From contig CBDCFF010000034.1 of assembly GCA_965216225.1 (NCBI GenBank), forward strand, positions 62,001 through 126,000: a stretch of DNA of 64,000 nt, given 5' to 3'. Source of the DNA: 3107 sp965216225. Its GTDB lineage: Bacteria; Pseudomonadota; Alphaproteobacteria; Rhodobacterales; Rhodobacteraceae. A program made the translations under genes and the position numbers. Positions within the stretch are counted from its first letter, which is position 1, and each line of letters begins with the position of its first letter. The notes beneath the pieces are model-generated. The model was not told the DNA's origin. It made no database searches and saw only the letters and a list, made by a program, of their open reading frames with translations. This document shows positions 1-8,321 of this stretch, piece by piece.

Positions 1-45
1 GCGATTATCTTCGTCATTGTCCTTGTGCTCCTGCACTCGCGATGA
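1..45 (+). CDS. C-terminal tail of an unknown membrane protein (partial)
   Basis: The first 14 codons of frame 1 read AIIFVIVLVLLHSR and then stop (TGA at 43-45). The run is strongly hydrophobic and ends in a basic residue, which is what the last transmembrane helix of a membrane protein looks like. The gene enters from outside the window, so the family cannot be named. It could also be a chance open frame, because only 14 codons are visible. Confidence 0.3.
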   Translation, partial: AIIFVIVLVLLHSR

Positions 46-803
46 TCCGGTGCCTGACCCGGGCATCCATTCAGGACGCGCAAGGACGAAGGGAGGACGG
101 GCCGACCATGCTCATCCACGGTTCCCGAGAACCCGGTGCCGATCAGTCCGACCTGCCCTGCGGAGCGAAGCCCCGCTTTGCCCTCTCCATCCTTCGGGGA
201 GGGCAACCCCATGGCAGGATACTCCGGGAGTGCCTGTGCGACAGTCCGAAGTTTTCCACAGATCGCGAACCTCCAACCTGTACATAACTCCCTGAAGGCG
301 TATCCTGGGGTTGGCTCATACGAGTTCGCAGGAGGTTCCGAGGCGATGGGTCAGTTCTTCCTCTTCCGCCAGGCCCCGGGGAATGCGCACCCGGCTTTTG
401 TGAAAACAGGGCGCGCGTTCCGCGTGGCCGATCTTTGTCAGAAACTCCGCCGTTTCGATGTCCGGGCATTTGACGCTGACGCCATCGCCGAGTGCGCCGT
501 TGCAGGCGAACATCCTGCCGGCGACTTTCCGGGCCTCGTGTCCGCCGCCCCGGAAAGCGCGCGCAAACCGTGTTGACAAGCTCTCTGCCCATGGTCGCGG
601 ACTGCCGCGAAAACAGCGGTGATTCAAGGCTTGGCAGGGGACGCCCCGCAGGGTATGGTCGCGGCCATGAGAACGCTGGTCTGCATTATCTGCTGCATTG
701 CCTGCTGACATACGTCACGCGGGCCGTTCTTCTGTTTTCAACCGATTCCGAACCTGCCCGGCCTGCGGCGAACCCCTGCGAGAGGGACATGGAGGGACGA
801 CAT
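46..803. other. Gene-poor stretch before cysS
   Basis: No convincing gene is visible in this 0.75 kb. Open frames exist on both strands but overlap one another, lack ribosome-binding sites and resemble no family I know. It holds a strong hairpin at 178-206 and the ribosome-binding site of cysS at 791-796. It may contain a decayed gene or a long leader. Confidence 0.5.
178..206. terminator. Hairpin, possible transcription terminator
   Basis: TTGCCCTCTCC (178-188) pairs with GGGGAGGGCAA (196-206) around the loop ATCCTTC. This gives an 11-bp stem with one G-T pair. There is no T run after it on either strand, so it is not a classical intrinsic terminator. It could end transcription of the gene whose tail is at the left edge, or be a repeat unit. 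Confidence 0.3.
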
Positions 804-2303
804 ATGGTCGAGATAAGACTGCATAACACCGGAACCCGGAGGAAAGAGGTTCTCGCCCCGATCGACCCGACGAACGTGCGGATGTATGTCTGCGGGCCGA
901 CGGTCTATGACCGCGCACATCTGGGGAATGCCCGTTCCGTGGTGGTGTTCGATGTGCTCTATCGGCTGCTGAGGCATGTCTACGGCAAGCGCCATGTCAG
1001 ATATGTCCGCAATTTCACCGATATAGACGACAAGATCAATGCGCGCGCCAGGGCAAGCGGACGCCGGATTGATGAGATCACCGCAGAGACGACCCGGTGG
1101 TATCTGGACGATATGGGCGAACTTGGGGTGCTGGAGCTGGAACCGGACGCGATGCCGCGCGCAACCGCCTTCATCCCGCAGATGGTGGCGATGATCGCCG
1201 GGCTGATCGCCGGGGGCCATGCCTATGAGGCAGAGGGCCATGTGCTGTTTCGCGTGCGCTCATACGAGGGGTATGGCGCGCTTTCCGGGCGTTCCGTGGA
1301 TGACATGATCGCCGGGGCCAGGGTCGAGGTGGCGCCCTGCAAGGAAGACCCGATGGATTTCGTGTTGTGGAAACCATCGACACCGGATCTGCCGGGATGG
1401 GACAGCCCGTGGGGCCGGGGGCGGCCGGGCTGGCATATCGAATGTTCCACCATGAGCCATGCGTTGCTGGGCGAATCGTTCGACATCCACGGCGGCGGCA
1501 GTGACCTGCTGTTTCCGCATCATGAGAACGAAGTCGCGCAAAGCCGTTGCGCCTGCCCGCATGGCGAATTCGCCCGGATCTGGATGCACAATGAGATGTT
1601 GCGCGTCGGGGGGCAGAAAATGTCCAAGTCGCTGGGCAATTTCCTGACAGTGCGCGAACTGCTGGATCAGGATGTGCCGGCAGAGGCAATCCGCTTCGTG
1701 CTGCTGTCCACGCATTACCGCAAGCCGATGGACTGGACGGCGGAGAAGGTGAAGAAAGCAAAAGAAACACTCAGAAAATGGGCTGGCGCGGCAAATGCGG
1801 GTGATGCCGGTTCGATCGACGACCTGATGTTAAAGGCGCTGGCGGAAGACCTGAATACTTCGAGAGCCATGGATCGCCTTGACGATCTGTTCAATCGTGA
1901 CAAGCGGGCCGATCTTGCCAGATCGGCGATGCTTCTTGGATTCGACCTGAATGTCATTGCATCGTCCGATTGGGCGAAGCCATTTCACTATATGGCTCCG
2001 GATGGGCAGCGGTGCGCCGAAGGCGTTGACTATATGCCTGGCGCTGGCGTCATTGGCTGGGGTGGAATTTCCAATGAATTGCGCGATGCGTCCGTCAAGC
2101 TCGTTCATGTGTGGTTGTCGTACAGACGCAACAGGGATTGGGAGAATGCCGATCTGTTGAAAAACAAAGCCGCCCTTCTGGGTGTGGAACTTCGTGCATC
2201 AGGATCACGGAATGGGCTCAACCAGGGGATGGCAAGTCTCGAAAACGGCAAATTGGACCTTGCGAAGCTGGTGGCGCTGATTGATCGCGGGGTACAGCCA
2301 TGA
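804..2303 (+). CDS. cysS: Cysteinyl-tRNA synthetase
   Basis: This cytoplasmic class I synthetase charges tRNA-Cys with cysteine. The 499-residue product has the N-terminal nucleotide-binding motif CGPTVYDRAHLGNAR (HLGN is the HIGH-type signature, about residues 29-43). It also has zinc-ligand Cys/His in CSTMSHALLGESFDIHGGG and HHENEVAQS, and the KMSKS loop in GGQKMSKSLGN. The start at 804 is chosen because GGAGGG (791-796) sits seven bases upstream; an upstream ATG at 789 has no such site. The length is normal for the family, and the helical C-terminal region that binds the tRNA is present. The stop overlaps the cimA start as ATGA, so the two genes are translationally coupled. Confidence 0.96.
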   Translation: MVEIRLHNTGTRRKEVLAPIDPTNVRMYVCGPTVYDRAHLGNARSVVVFDVLYRLLRHVYGKRHVRYVRNFTDIDDKINARARASGRRIDEITAETTRWYLDDMGELGVLELEPDAMPRATAFIPQMVAMIAGLIAGGHAYEAEGHVLFRVRSYEGYGALSGRSVDDMIAGARVEVAPCKEDPMDFVLWKPSTPDLPGWDSPWGRGRPGWHIECSTMSHALLGESFDIHGGGSDLLFPHHENEVAQSRCACPHGEFARIWMHNEMLRVGGQKMSKSLGNFLTVRELLDQDVPAEAIRFVLLSTHYRKPMDWTAEKVKKAKETLRKWAGAANAGDAGSIDDLMLKALAEDLNTSRAMDRLDDLFNRDKRADLARSAMLLGFDLNVIASSDWAKPFHYMAPDGQRCAEGVDYMPGAGVIGWGGISNELRDASVKLVHVWLSYRRNRDWENADLLKNKAALLGVELRASGSRNGLNQGMASLENGKLDLAKLVALIDRGVQP

Positions 2304-3919
2304 GCAGGGAACGCCTTTACCTCTATGACACCACGCTGCGCGACGGGCAGCAGACGCAGGGGGTGCAATTCTCGACAGCCGAGAAAATCCGCATTGCCGG
2401 TATGCTGGACGCCCTTGGCCTCGATTATATCGAGGGCGGCTGGCCGGGGGCGAACCCGACGGACAGCGCCTTTTTCGACGCCGCCCCGAAAACCCGGGCG
2501 GTTTTCACCGCTTTCGGCATGACCAAGCGGGCAGGGCGGTCGGCGGGGAATGATGAGGTTCTGGCGGCGGTTCTGAATGCGGGCACCGGCGCGGTCTGCC
2601 TTGTCGGCAAGACCCATGATTATCACGTCACCAGGGCGCTTGGCGTCACGCTGGGGGAAAACCGCGACAATATCGCCGAATCCATCGCCCATATCATTGC
2701 CAGGGGCCGGGAGGCGTTGTTCGACGCCGAGCATTTCTTTGACGGCTACAGGGACAATCCGGCATACGCGCTTGATTGTCTGCGGGCGGCGCGCGAGGCC
2801 GGGGCGCGGTGGGTTGTACTGTGCGACACCAATGGCGGCACATTGCCGGGGGATATACATGACATCACCCGCGCGGTGATCGGGGCCGGCATTCCCGGCG
2901 CTCATCTGGGCATCCATACCCATGATGACACGGAAAACGCCGTGGCGGGCAGCCTTGCGGCGGTCGAGGCCGGGGCGCGGCAGATTCAGGGAACCCTGAA
3001 CGGGCTGGGGGAGCGTTGCGGCAATGCGAACCTGACGGCGATCATCCCGACGCTGCTTCTGAAGCCGCGCTATGCAGGGCGGTTTGACACGGGCGTAGGC
3101 CCCGAGGCGCTGTCCGGTCTGACCCGCGCCAGCCGGATGCTGGATGACATCCTGAACCGGGTGCCCCTGCGGCAGGCGGCATATGTGGGGGCCTCGGCTT
3201 TCGCGCACAAGGCCGGGCTTCATGCCAGTGCGATTGTCAGGGATCCTTCGACCTATGAACACATTGATCCGGCGCTGGTCGGTAATGAACGGGTTGTTCC
3301 CATGTCAAACCAGGCGGGGCAATCCAGCCTGCGCAAACGGCTGGCCGACGCGGGATTGGAGGTTGAAAAAGACCACCCGGCGCTGCCGCGCATCCTTGCC
3401 GAAATCAAGACCCGAGAGGATCAGGGCTATTCCTACGACACCGCGCAGGCGTCGTTCGAACTGCTCGCCCGGCGCGAATTGGGGTTGATGCCCGATCTCT
3501 TCGAGGTCAAGCGCTACAAGGTCACGGTCGAGCGCCGCAGGAACAGGCACAACAGGATTGTCAGTCTGTCAGAGGCCGTGGTGGTCGTGAAAATAGGCGA
3601 CCGGAAAATGCTGTCGGTGTCCGAGAGCCTGGACGATTCCGGCAATGACCGCGGCCCGGTGAATGCCCTGGCGCGGGCGCTGGCCAAGGACCTCGGGCCG
3701 TATCAGAGTTGTATCGAAGACATGCGGCTGGTCGATTTCAAGGTCCGCATCACCGATGGCGGAACAGAGGCCGTGACCCGCGTTGTCATTGACAGCGAAG
3801 ACGGGCAGGGGCGACGCTGGTCCACGGTTGGCGTGTCGCCGAACATCGTCGATGCGAGTTTCGAGGCGCTTCTGGAGGCGACCCAGTGGAAGCTGATCCG
3901 GGACGGGGCGCGGCCTTGA
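2300..3919 (+). CDS. cimA: (R)-citramalate synthase
   Basis: It condenses acetyl-CoA with pyruvate to (R)-citramalate, the first step of the threonine-independent route to 2-oxobutyrate and isoleucine. The 539-residue protein begins with the HMGL-like TIM barrel: LYDTTLRDGQQTQGV is the metal-binding start of the barrel, and HIGIHTHDDTENAVA and TLNGLGERCGNANL are the distal motifs. It ends with a LeuA-type allosteric dimerisation domain (about residues 380-535). The length and the GGWPGANPTD segment fit the CimA branch rather than 2-isopropylmalate synthase, though a homocitrate-type activity cannot be excluded. It overlaps cysS by four bases and the next gene by four bases (TTGA). Confidence 0.92.
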   Translation: MSRERLYLYDTTLRDGQQTQGVQFSTAEKIRIAGMLDALGLDYIEGGWPGANPTDSAFFDAAPKTRAVFTAFGMTKRAGRSAGNDEVLAAVLNAGTGAVCLVGKTHDYHVTRALGVTLGENRDNIAESIAHIIARGREALFDAEHFFDGYRDNPAYALDCLRAAREAGARWVVLCDTNGGTLPGDIHDITRAVIGAGIPGAHLGIHTHDDTENAVAGSLAAVEAGARQIQGTLNGLGERCGNANLTAIIPTLLLKPRYAGRFDTGVGPEALSGLTRASRMLDDILNRVPLRQAAYVGASAFAHKAGLHASAIVRDPSTYEHIDPALVGNERVVPMSNQAGQSSLRKRLADAGLEVEKDHPALPRILAEIKTREDQGYSYDTAQASFELLARRELGLMPDLFEVKRYKVTVERRRNRHNRIVSLSEAVVVVKIGDRKMLSVSESLDDSGNDRGPVNALARALAKDLGPYQSCIEDMRLVDFKVRITDGGTEAVTRVVIDSEDGQGRRWSTVGVSPNIVDASFEALLEATQWKLIRDGARP

Positions 3920-4680
3920 GCATCGCGCTTTGCGCCGGGAAGGTCCGGGCTGGCGATCCGGATCGGTTCCTGTCTGCGATGACCGCCCCGCCAGAGGCGC
4001 GCGGCGCGCTGTTCACGCTTTACGCCTTCAATCTGGAAATCGCCCGTGCGCCGTGGGTGAGTCGGGAGCCGATGATTGCCGGGATGCGGCTGCAATTCTG
4101 GCGCGATGTGCTGGAGGAGGCCGCCGCAGGCAAGCCGCCGCGCGCCCATGAGGTCGCCGGGCCGCTGGCGGAACTGATGCGCGCAAGGCGCCTGCCGCCG
4201 GAGCCGCTGCGCCGGATGATAGATGCGCGGCGCCGGGATAGCGAGCGGGAGGCATTTGCCGATGAATCCGCTCTTGTCGGCCATATGGAGGCAACGTCTG
4301 CGGAACTGATGGACCTGGCGGTTCGTGTTTCGGGGGCGGAGTCGGGAGAGGCGGTTCGGAATGTCGGATACGCATCGGGGATTGCGAACTGGTTCTGCGC
4401 CGTTCCGGCGTTGCAGGCTGCGGGCAGAAAACCCTTGGTGGACGGGGGGCCGAAGGCGGTGCGGGCGCTGGCGGACGGGGCGCTGGACAGGCTGGCAAGC
4501 GCCCGCACGGTGCGCTTTGCCAGGGCAGCCCTGCCCGCCCTGCGCGCGGCGTGGCTGGCCCCGGCAATACTGAAAGCGGCGCGCGCCGATCCCGCAAGGG
4601 TCGCGGCGGGGGAGTTGCGGCCGAGCGAGTTCCGGCGGCGGGCGTCCCTGCTGGCAAGGACCTGGGCCGGGCGCTGGTGA
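3916..4680 (+). CDS. Squalene/phytoene synthase family protein
   Basis: The 254-residue product matches the all-alpha isoprenoid synthase fold of squalene/phytoene synthases. The motif ALFTLYAFNLEIARAPW near residue 33 and MRLQFWRDVLEEAAAG resemble the short NDUFAF6-like branch, in which the Asp-rich substrate motifs are weak. True prenyl-transfer activity is therefore uncertain. The start chosen is TTG at 3916, overlapping the cimA stop as TTGA; a GTG at 3886 in the same frame would add ten residues. It ends at 4680, directly against the stop of the convergent transporter gene, with no spacer for a terminator. Confidence 0.75.
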   Translation: MSIALCAGKVRAGDPDRFLSAMTAPPEARGALFTLYAFNLEIARAPWVSREPMIAGMRLQFWRDVLEEAAAGKPPRAHEVAGPLAELMRARRLPPEPLRRMIDARRRDSEREAFADESALVGHMEATSAELMDLAVRVSGAESGEAVRNVGYASGIANWFCAVPALQAAGRKPLVDGGPKAVRALADGALDRLASARTVRFARAALPALRAAWLAPAILKAARADPARVAAGELRPSEFRRRASLLARTWAGRW

Positions 4681-5916
4681 CTATGCCCGCGCCGCCGTCC
4701 GGGACCGGAACATCAGCCAGATCAGCGCGCCGCCCGCTAGGGTCAGAAACGGGGTCATTGCCATGTTGACCGCTGTCCAGCCCTGAACGACATCGCCGCC
4801 CGAGCAGTTCATCAGGCCGCCCGATGACAGGGAGGCGACGGTGACGCCGCCAAAGACGATCATGTCGTTCATGCCCTGCACGCGGCCCCGCTCCTCTGGC
4901 GTGTGGGCGTTGGTCAGCATCGACGTGGCGCCGATGAAGCCAAAGTTCCAGCCGATGCCCAGAAGGATGAGAGCGGCGAAGAACTGGCCGAGTTGGATGC
5001 CCGACAGCGCCACCGCGCCCGCCCCCGCAAGGATCAGAAGGCCGGCCGCGACGATCCGCTCCGCCCCGAAACGATTGATCAGATGGCCGGTGAAGAACGA
5101 GGGCGCGAACATTGCCAGCACATGCCCGAGAACCACATCGGCGGCGGTGCCCTCTCCGTAGCCGCAACCGACGACGGCCAGCGGGGTCGAGGTCATCACC
5201 AGATTCATCAGCGCATAGGACACCATCGCACAGATGATCGCGACGGCGATTGTCGGGGTTGTCAGCAATTGCCACCTTGTGCGGGCGTTGGCCTCATTGT
5301 CTTTTGCCTGCGGGGGGATGGGAATATCCAGAAGCAGAAAGATTGCCGCGCCGAAGAGGTTGATGAAAATGACCGCCAGATAGGTTGCGAGAAACGGCGC
5401 CGGCAGTGCGAAATTCGTGAACTTCGCCAGTTGCGTGCCGATGATGGCGGCGACAAGCCCGCCCGCCATGACATAGGAAATCGCCTTCGGGCGGAACGCA
5501 TCCGATGCGGTATCGGTGGCGGCAAATCTGTAAAACCCCTGTGCGGACATATAGATACCGGACAACAGCGATCCGGCCAGAAGGGTCGGGAACGAATTGA
5601 TATAGACGCCATATGCGCTGATCGCGGCCCCGGCGGCACCCCCGGCGGCGCCCGCCACAAAGCCCGCCGCCCGTCCCCGCCGCTGCATGAATGTCGAGAT
5701 CGGTCGCGCCGTCAGCATGGAGCCGAGAACGATCATCGCGATCGGCAGGGTGGCAAAGCAGATATTGGAAGCGAGCGATTGCCCCGCCAGCCCGCCGATC
5801 AGAAACAGAATCGGCAACTGTGCGCCGAGAATTGCCTGGGCCAGCACCAGAACGGAGACATTCCGCAACTCTTTCGCCCGGCTGTGCTGTGGTATCGGAA
5901 TGGCGGTGTCACTCAT
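4681..5916 (-). CDS. MFS transporter
   Basis: A 411-residue inner-membrane protein with about twelve hydrophobic segments in two halves, separated by a charged cytoplasmic loop near residue 210 (PIPPQAKDNEANARTRWQ). After the first helix pair the loop reads RPISTFMQRRGRAAG, resembling the MFS A-loop with basic residues. The second half carries RFGAERIVAAG and HTPEERGRVQGMND, typical of major facilitator permeases. The substrate is not evident. It is transcribed towards the preceding operon and away from the glycosylase gene; the 115-bp gap at 5917-6031 must hold both promoters. Confidence 0.85.
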   Translation of the reverse strand: MSDTAIPIPQHSRAKELRNVSVLVLAQAILGAQLPILFLIGGLAGQSLASNICFATLPIAMIVLGSMLTARPISTFMQRRGRAAGFVAGAAGGAAGAAISAYGVYINSFPTLLAGSLLSGIYMSAQGFYRFAATDTASDAFRPKAISYVMAGGLVAAIIGTQLAKFTNFALPAPFLATYLAVIFINLFGAAIFLLLDIPIPPQAKDNEANARTRWQLLTTPTIAVAIICAMVSYALMNLVMTSTPLAVVGCGYGEGTAADVVLGHVLAMFAPSFFTGHLINRFGAERIVAAGLLILAGAGAVALSGIQLGQFFAALILLGIGWNFGFIGATSMLTNAHTPEERGRVQGMNDMIVFGGVTVASLSSGGLMNCSGGDVVQGWTAVNMAMTPFLTLAGGALIWLMFRSRTAARA

Positions 5917-6031
5917 GCGTCAAGGCGTAGACCGGTTCGGTGGCGGAGGAAAGCCAATCAGACGCCGCTTCGCCATTGATCCCGGTCCGACAGGACTTTG
6001 CGACGGGGCGCGACCATGATAGGCGCATGTC

Positions 6032-6661
6032 ATGGTCGGGCGGATTATACACTCTCGGGACTGTATTGACGAAGGGGCGGCATGGCTGCGCGGGGTGTGT
6101 CCGCGCATGGACCATGCTGTCGGTCTGACCGCGCCGCTGCCGCTGCGCCTGCGCAAGGGCGGGTTCACGGCGCTTCTCGATGCAATCGTCAGTCAGCAAA
6201 TCTCGGTCGCCGCCGCGGATGCGATCTGGCGGCGGATGAAGCAGGCGCGCCTGACCGGGCCGCGCAAGATCATGTGGGCAAGCGATGAGGAACTGCGCGC
6301 CTGCGGCCTGTCGGCACAGAAAATCCGTTACGCGCGGGCCCTGGCGGGCGGGCGTATCGACTATGAGCGCCTGCGCGACGCCCCGACCGAAGAGGTGATC
6401 GCCACCCTGACCGAAATTCCCGGCATCGGGCGCTGGACGGCAGAGATTTACGCGATGTTCTCTCTGGGGCGCGCGGATGTCTTTGCCCCCGGCGATCTGG
6501 CGTTGCAGGAATCGGCGCGGCTTCTCTATGGGCTCGACGCCCGGCCAACCGAAAGGCAGTTGCGCGAAATGGCAGGGCAATGGTCGCCCTGGCGGGCGGT
6601 TGCGGCACGGGTGCTTTGGGCCTACTACCGCATCGCCAGGGAACGGGAAGGGATCCGATGA
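6032..6661 (+). CDS. DNA-3-methyladenine glycosylase II (AlkA/HhH-GPD type)
   Basis: It excises alkylated bases from DNA in base-excision repair. The 209-residue product has the start of the HhH-GPD fold (IVSQQISVAAADAIWRRM), the helix-hairpin-helix LTEIPGIGRWTAEIY, and the catalytic Asp in VFAPGDLALQ a few residues later. It lacks the N-terminal TATA-like domain of E. coli AlkA, as is common for the short alphaproteobacterial forms. The stop overlaps the start of the esterase gene as ATGA, so the pair is one operon. Confidence 0.88.
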   Translation: MVGRIIHSRDCIDEGAAWLRGVCPRMDHAVGLTAPLPLRLRKGGFTALLDAIVSQQISVAAADAIWRRMKQARLTGPRKIMWASDEELRACGLSAQKIRYARALAGGRIDYERLRDAPTEEVIATLTEIPGIGRWTAEIYAMFSLGRADVFAPGDLALQESARLLYGLDARPTERQLREMAGQWSPWRAVAARVLWAYYRIAREREGIR

Positions 6662-7326
6662 GCAGAGAGTTGCGGTCGGCGCGCCGGGGGCCGGAGCAGG
6701 GGCAGGGCAGGCGGCTGGTCATCTTTCTGCATGGCTATGGGGCTGGCGGGAATGACCTTCTGGGGCTGGCGGAATCGCTGGCGCCGCATATGCCGGACAC
6801 GGTTTTCGTCGCCCCGGATGCGCCGGAGCGGAGCGCGGCGAACCCGCTGGGGTTTCAGTGGTTCCCGATCCCCTGGATCGATGGTTCATCGGAACAGGCG
6901 GCGCGCGCCGGGATGGCGATGGCGGCGGACGATCTGAACGTCTGGCTGGACAGGGTGCTGGAAGCAGAGCGGATTGCGGCGAAACGCGCCATCCTGTTCG
7001 GGTTTTCGCAAGGTGCGATGATGGCGTTGCATGTGGCGCCGCGCCGGGCAGAGGCGGTTGCCGGCATCGCCGCCTTCTCTGGCCGGTTGCTGACGCCGGA
7101 ACTGCTGGCGGCCGAGGCGACCTCGAAACCGCCGGTCCTGCTGGTTCACGGCGACCGGGATGATGTCGTCCCGCCGCAATCGCTGAACGAGGCGGCGGAG
7201 GCGCTGGGAAAGGCCGGTTTCGAGGTTCACGCCCATGTCATGCAAGGCGCCGCACACGGCATCGCGCCGGACGGGCTGGGCGTGGCGCTGCGTTTCATGA
7301 AGGACAGGCTGGGGATCGCCAGCTGA
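6658..7326 (+). CDS. Phospholipase/carboxylesterase family alpha/beta hydrolase
   Basis: The 222-residue product is a small serine esterase. LVIFLHGYGAGGND provides the oxyanion-hole region. The nucleophile Ser is in GFSQGAMM (about residue 117), the acid Asp in HGDRDDVVP, and the catalytic His in GAAHGIAP near the C terminus. The length and motif spacing match the acyl-protein thioesterase / carboxylesterase family (Abhydrolase_2). No signal peptide is seen, so it is cytoplasmic. It overlaps the glycosylase gene by four bases. The natural ester is unknown. Confidence 0.87.
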   Translation: MSRELRSARRGPEQGQGRRLVIFLHGYGAGGNDLLGLAESLAPHMPDTVFVAPDAPERSAANPLGFQWFPIPWIDGSSEQAARAGMAMAADDLNVWLDRVLEAERIAAKRAILFGFSQGAMMALHVAPRRAEAVAGIAAFSGRLLTPELLAAEATSKPPVLLVHGDRDDVVPPQSLNEAAEALGKAGFEVHAHVMQGAAHGIAPDGLGVALRFMKDRLGIAS

Positions 7327-7492
7327 TCGGCCCGGAACCCGGAGGCGTGGTTCGGCGATCTCTGTGGAATTGCCCGCAGGATCGCGGAAACAGGGCGGGG
7401 CAGACCGCATTTTCCTGTCTCTGTGGACAGGTGCCGCCGTTGCGTCGCGGCTTCAGTGCAGCGTCACCCGCAAGCCCCGCATGTCATGGAGG

Positions 7493-7520
7493 TTGCCAGA
7501 TGCCGAACGCCATATATAGT
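7493..7520 (+). promoter_or_regulatory. Sigma70-like promoter for the HNH gene
   Basis: TTGCCA (7493-7498) and TATAGT (7515-7520) are separated by 16 bases. They lie in a 236-bp gap 43 bases before the chosen start of the HNH endonuclease gene. A transcript from here would include the GGAG ribosome-binding site at 7551-7554. The rest of the gap (7327-7492) shows only a small CCTGTC/GACAGG hairpin. Confidence 0.45.
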
Positions 7521-7562
7521 TCGACATACTGGGGCAGGCGGGGTGCGCATGGAGTCGCAGTG

Positions 7563-8168
7563 ATGGACGCAGTGGCAGTAATGGACGGAGATTTCAGAAC
7601 CCGCTTCACCCACGATCCGCGGAACCTGCGCAGGAATCCCGCGCTGGTGCTGAATGCCGACTATCGTCCGCTGTCCTATTATCCGCTGTCGCTCTGGCCC
7701 TGGCAGGAGGCGATCAAGGCGGCGTTTCTGGATCGGGTGGACATCGTGGCCGAATATGATCAGGTGGTTCGCAGCCCGTCGCTGCAACTGCGCATTCCGT
7801 CCGTGGTGGTGCTGAAGGAATATGTGAAACCGCGCAAACGTGTGGCCTTCACCCGGTTCAACCTGTTCCTGCGCGATGCGTTCCAGTGCCAGTATTGCGG
7901 GGCGCGCGGGGGGGATCTGACGTTCGATCATGTGGTCCCGCGCGTCTGTGGCGGGGTGACGAGTTGGGAAAACGTGGTTGCCGCCTGTTCGTCGTGCAAT
8001 CTGAAAAAGGGTTCCAGATCCCTGCGCCAGGTTCATATGAGCCTGCGAAAGCCGCCGCGCGCGCCGTCGGCAAGGGAGTTGCAGAACATGGGCCGGAAAT
8101 TTCCGCCGAACTTTCAGCACGAAAGCTGGATGGATTTTCTGTACTGGGATGCGGAACTGGAAGCCTGA
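7563..8168 (+). CDS. HNH endonuclease family protein
   Basis: The 201-residue product carries a complete HNH zinc-finger nuclease motif in its second half: CQYCGARGGDLTFDHVVPR, then NVVAACSSCNLKKGS. Four cysteines in two CxxC pairs bind zinc and DHV supplies the catalytic His. The N-terminal part (LVLNADYRPLSYYPLSLWPW) is the conserved region of the housekeeping HNH family widespread in Alphaproteobacteria, whose role is unknown. GGAG at 7551-7554 decides the start at 7563; a second Met six codons later is an alternative. There is no phage or restriction context nearby. Confidence 0.85.
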   Translation: MDAVAVMDGDFRTRFTHDPRNLRRNPALVLNADYRPLSYYPLSLWPWQEAIKAAFLDRVDIVAEYDQVVRSPSLQLRIPSVVVLKEYVKPRKRVAFTRFNLFLRDAFQCQYCGARGGDLTFDHVVPRVCGGVTSWENVVAACSSCNLKKGSRSLRQVHMSLRKPPRAPSARELQNMGRKFPPNFQHESWMDFLYWDAELEA

Positions 8169-8182
8169 GCCTGCCGACAGGC

Positions 8183-8212
8183 TTGAACAGGTCAGGATAT
8201 CCTGCGCATAGT
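8183..8212 (+). promoter_or_regulatory. Possible promoter of the zwf operon
   Basis: TTGAAC (8183-8188) and CATAGT (8207-8212) are 18 bases apart in the 153-bp gap between the HNH gene and zwf. The elements match the consensus only partly and no other candidate stands out. The leader would be about 100 bases long. Confidence 0.3.
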
Positions 8213-8321
8213 TCCGCCATCTTGTGATGTGGCGCGGGCGGGGCTTTTGCGGGTCGGTGATCCGGTTGCAGACCCGCAGGCGCTGTCGGTCGCGAAATTG
8301 CAGCATGTTCAGGGGTGCGCC

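Noticed and set aside
573..578. TTGACA as a promoter element for cysS
   Set aside because: No matching -10 element follows at 16-18 bases.
316..711. A 131-codon minus-strand frame in the gene-poor stretch before cysS
   Set aside because: No ribosome-binding site, no recognisable family, and overlap with competing frames. It may be a decayed gene, but this cannot be supported.
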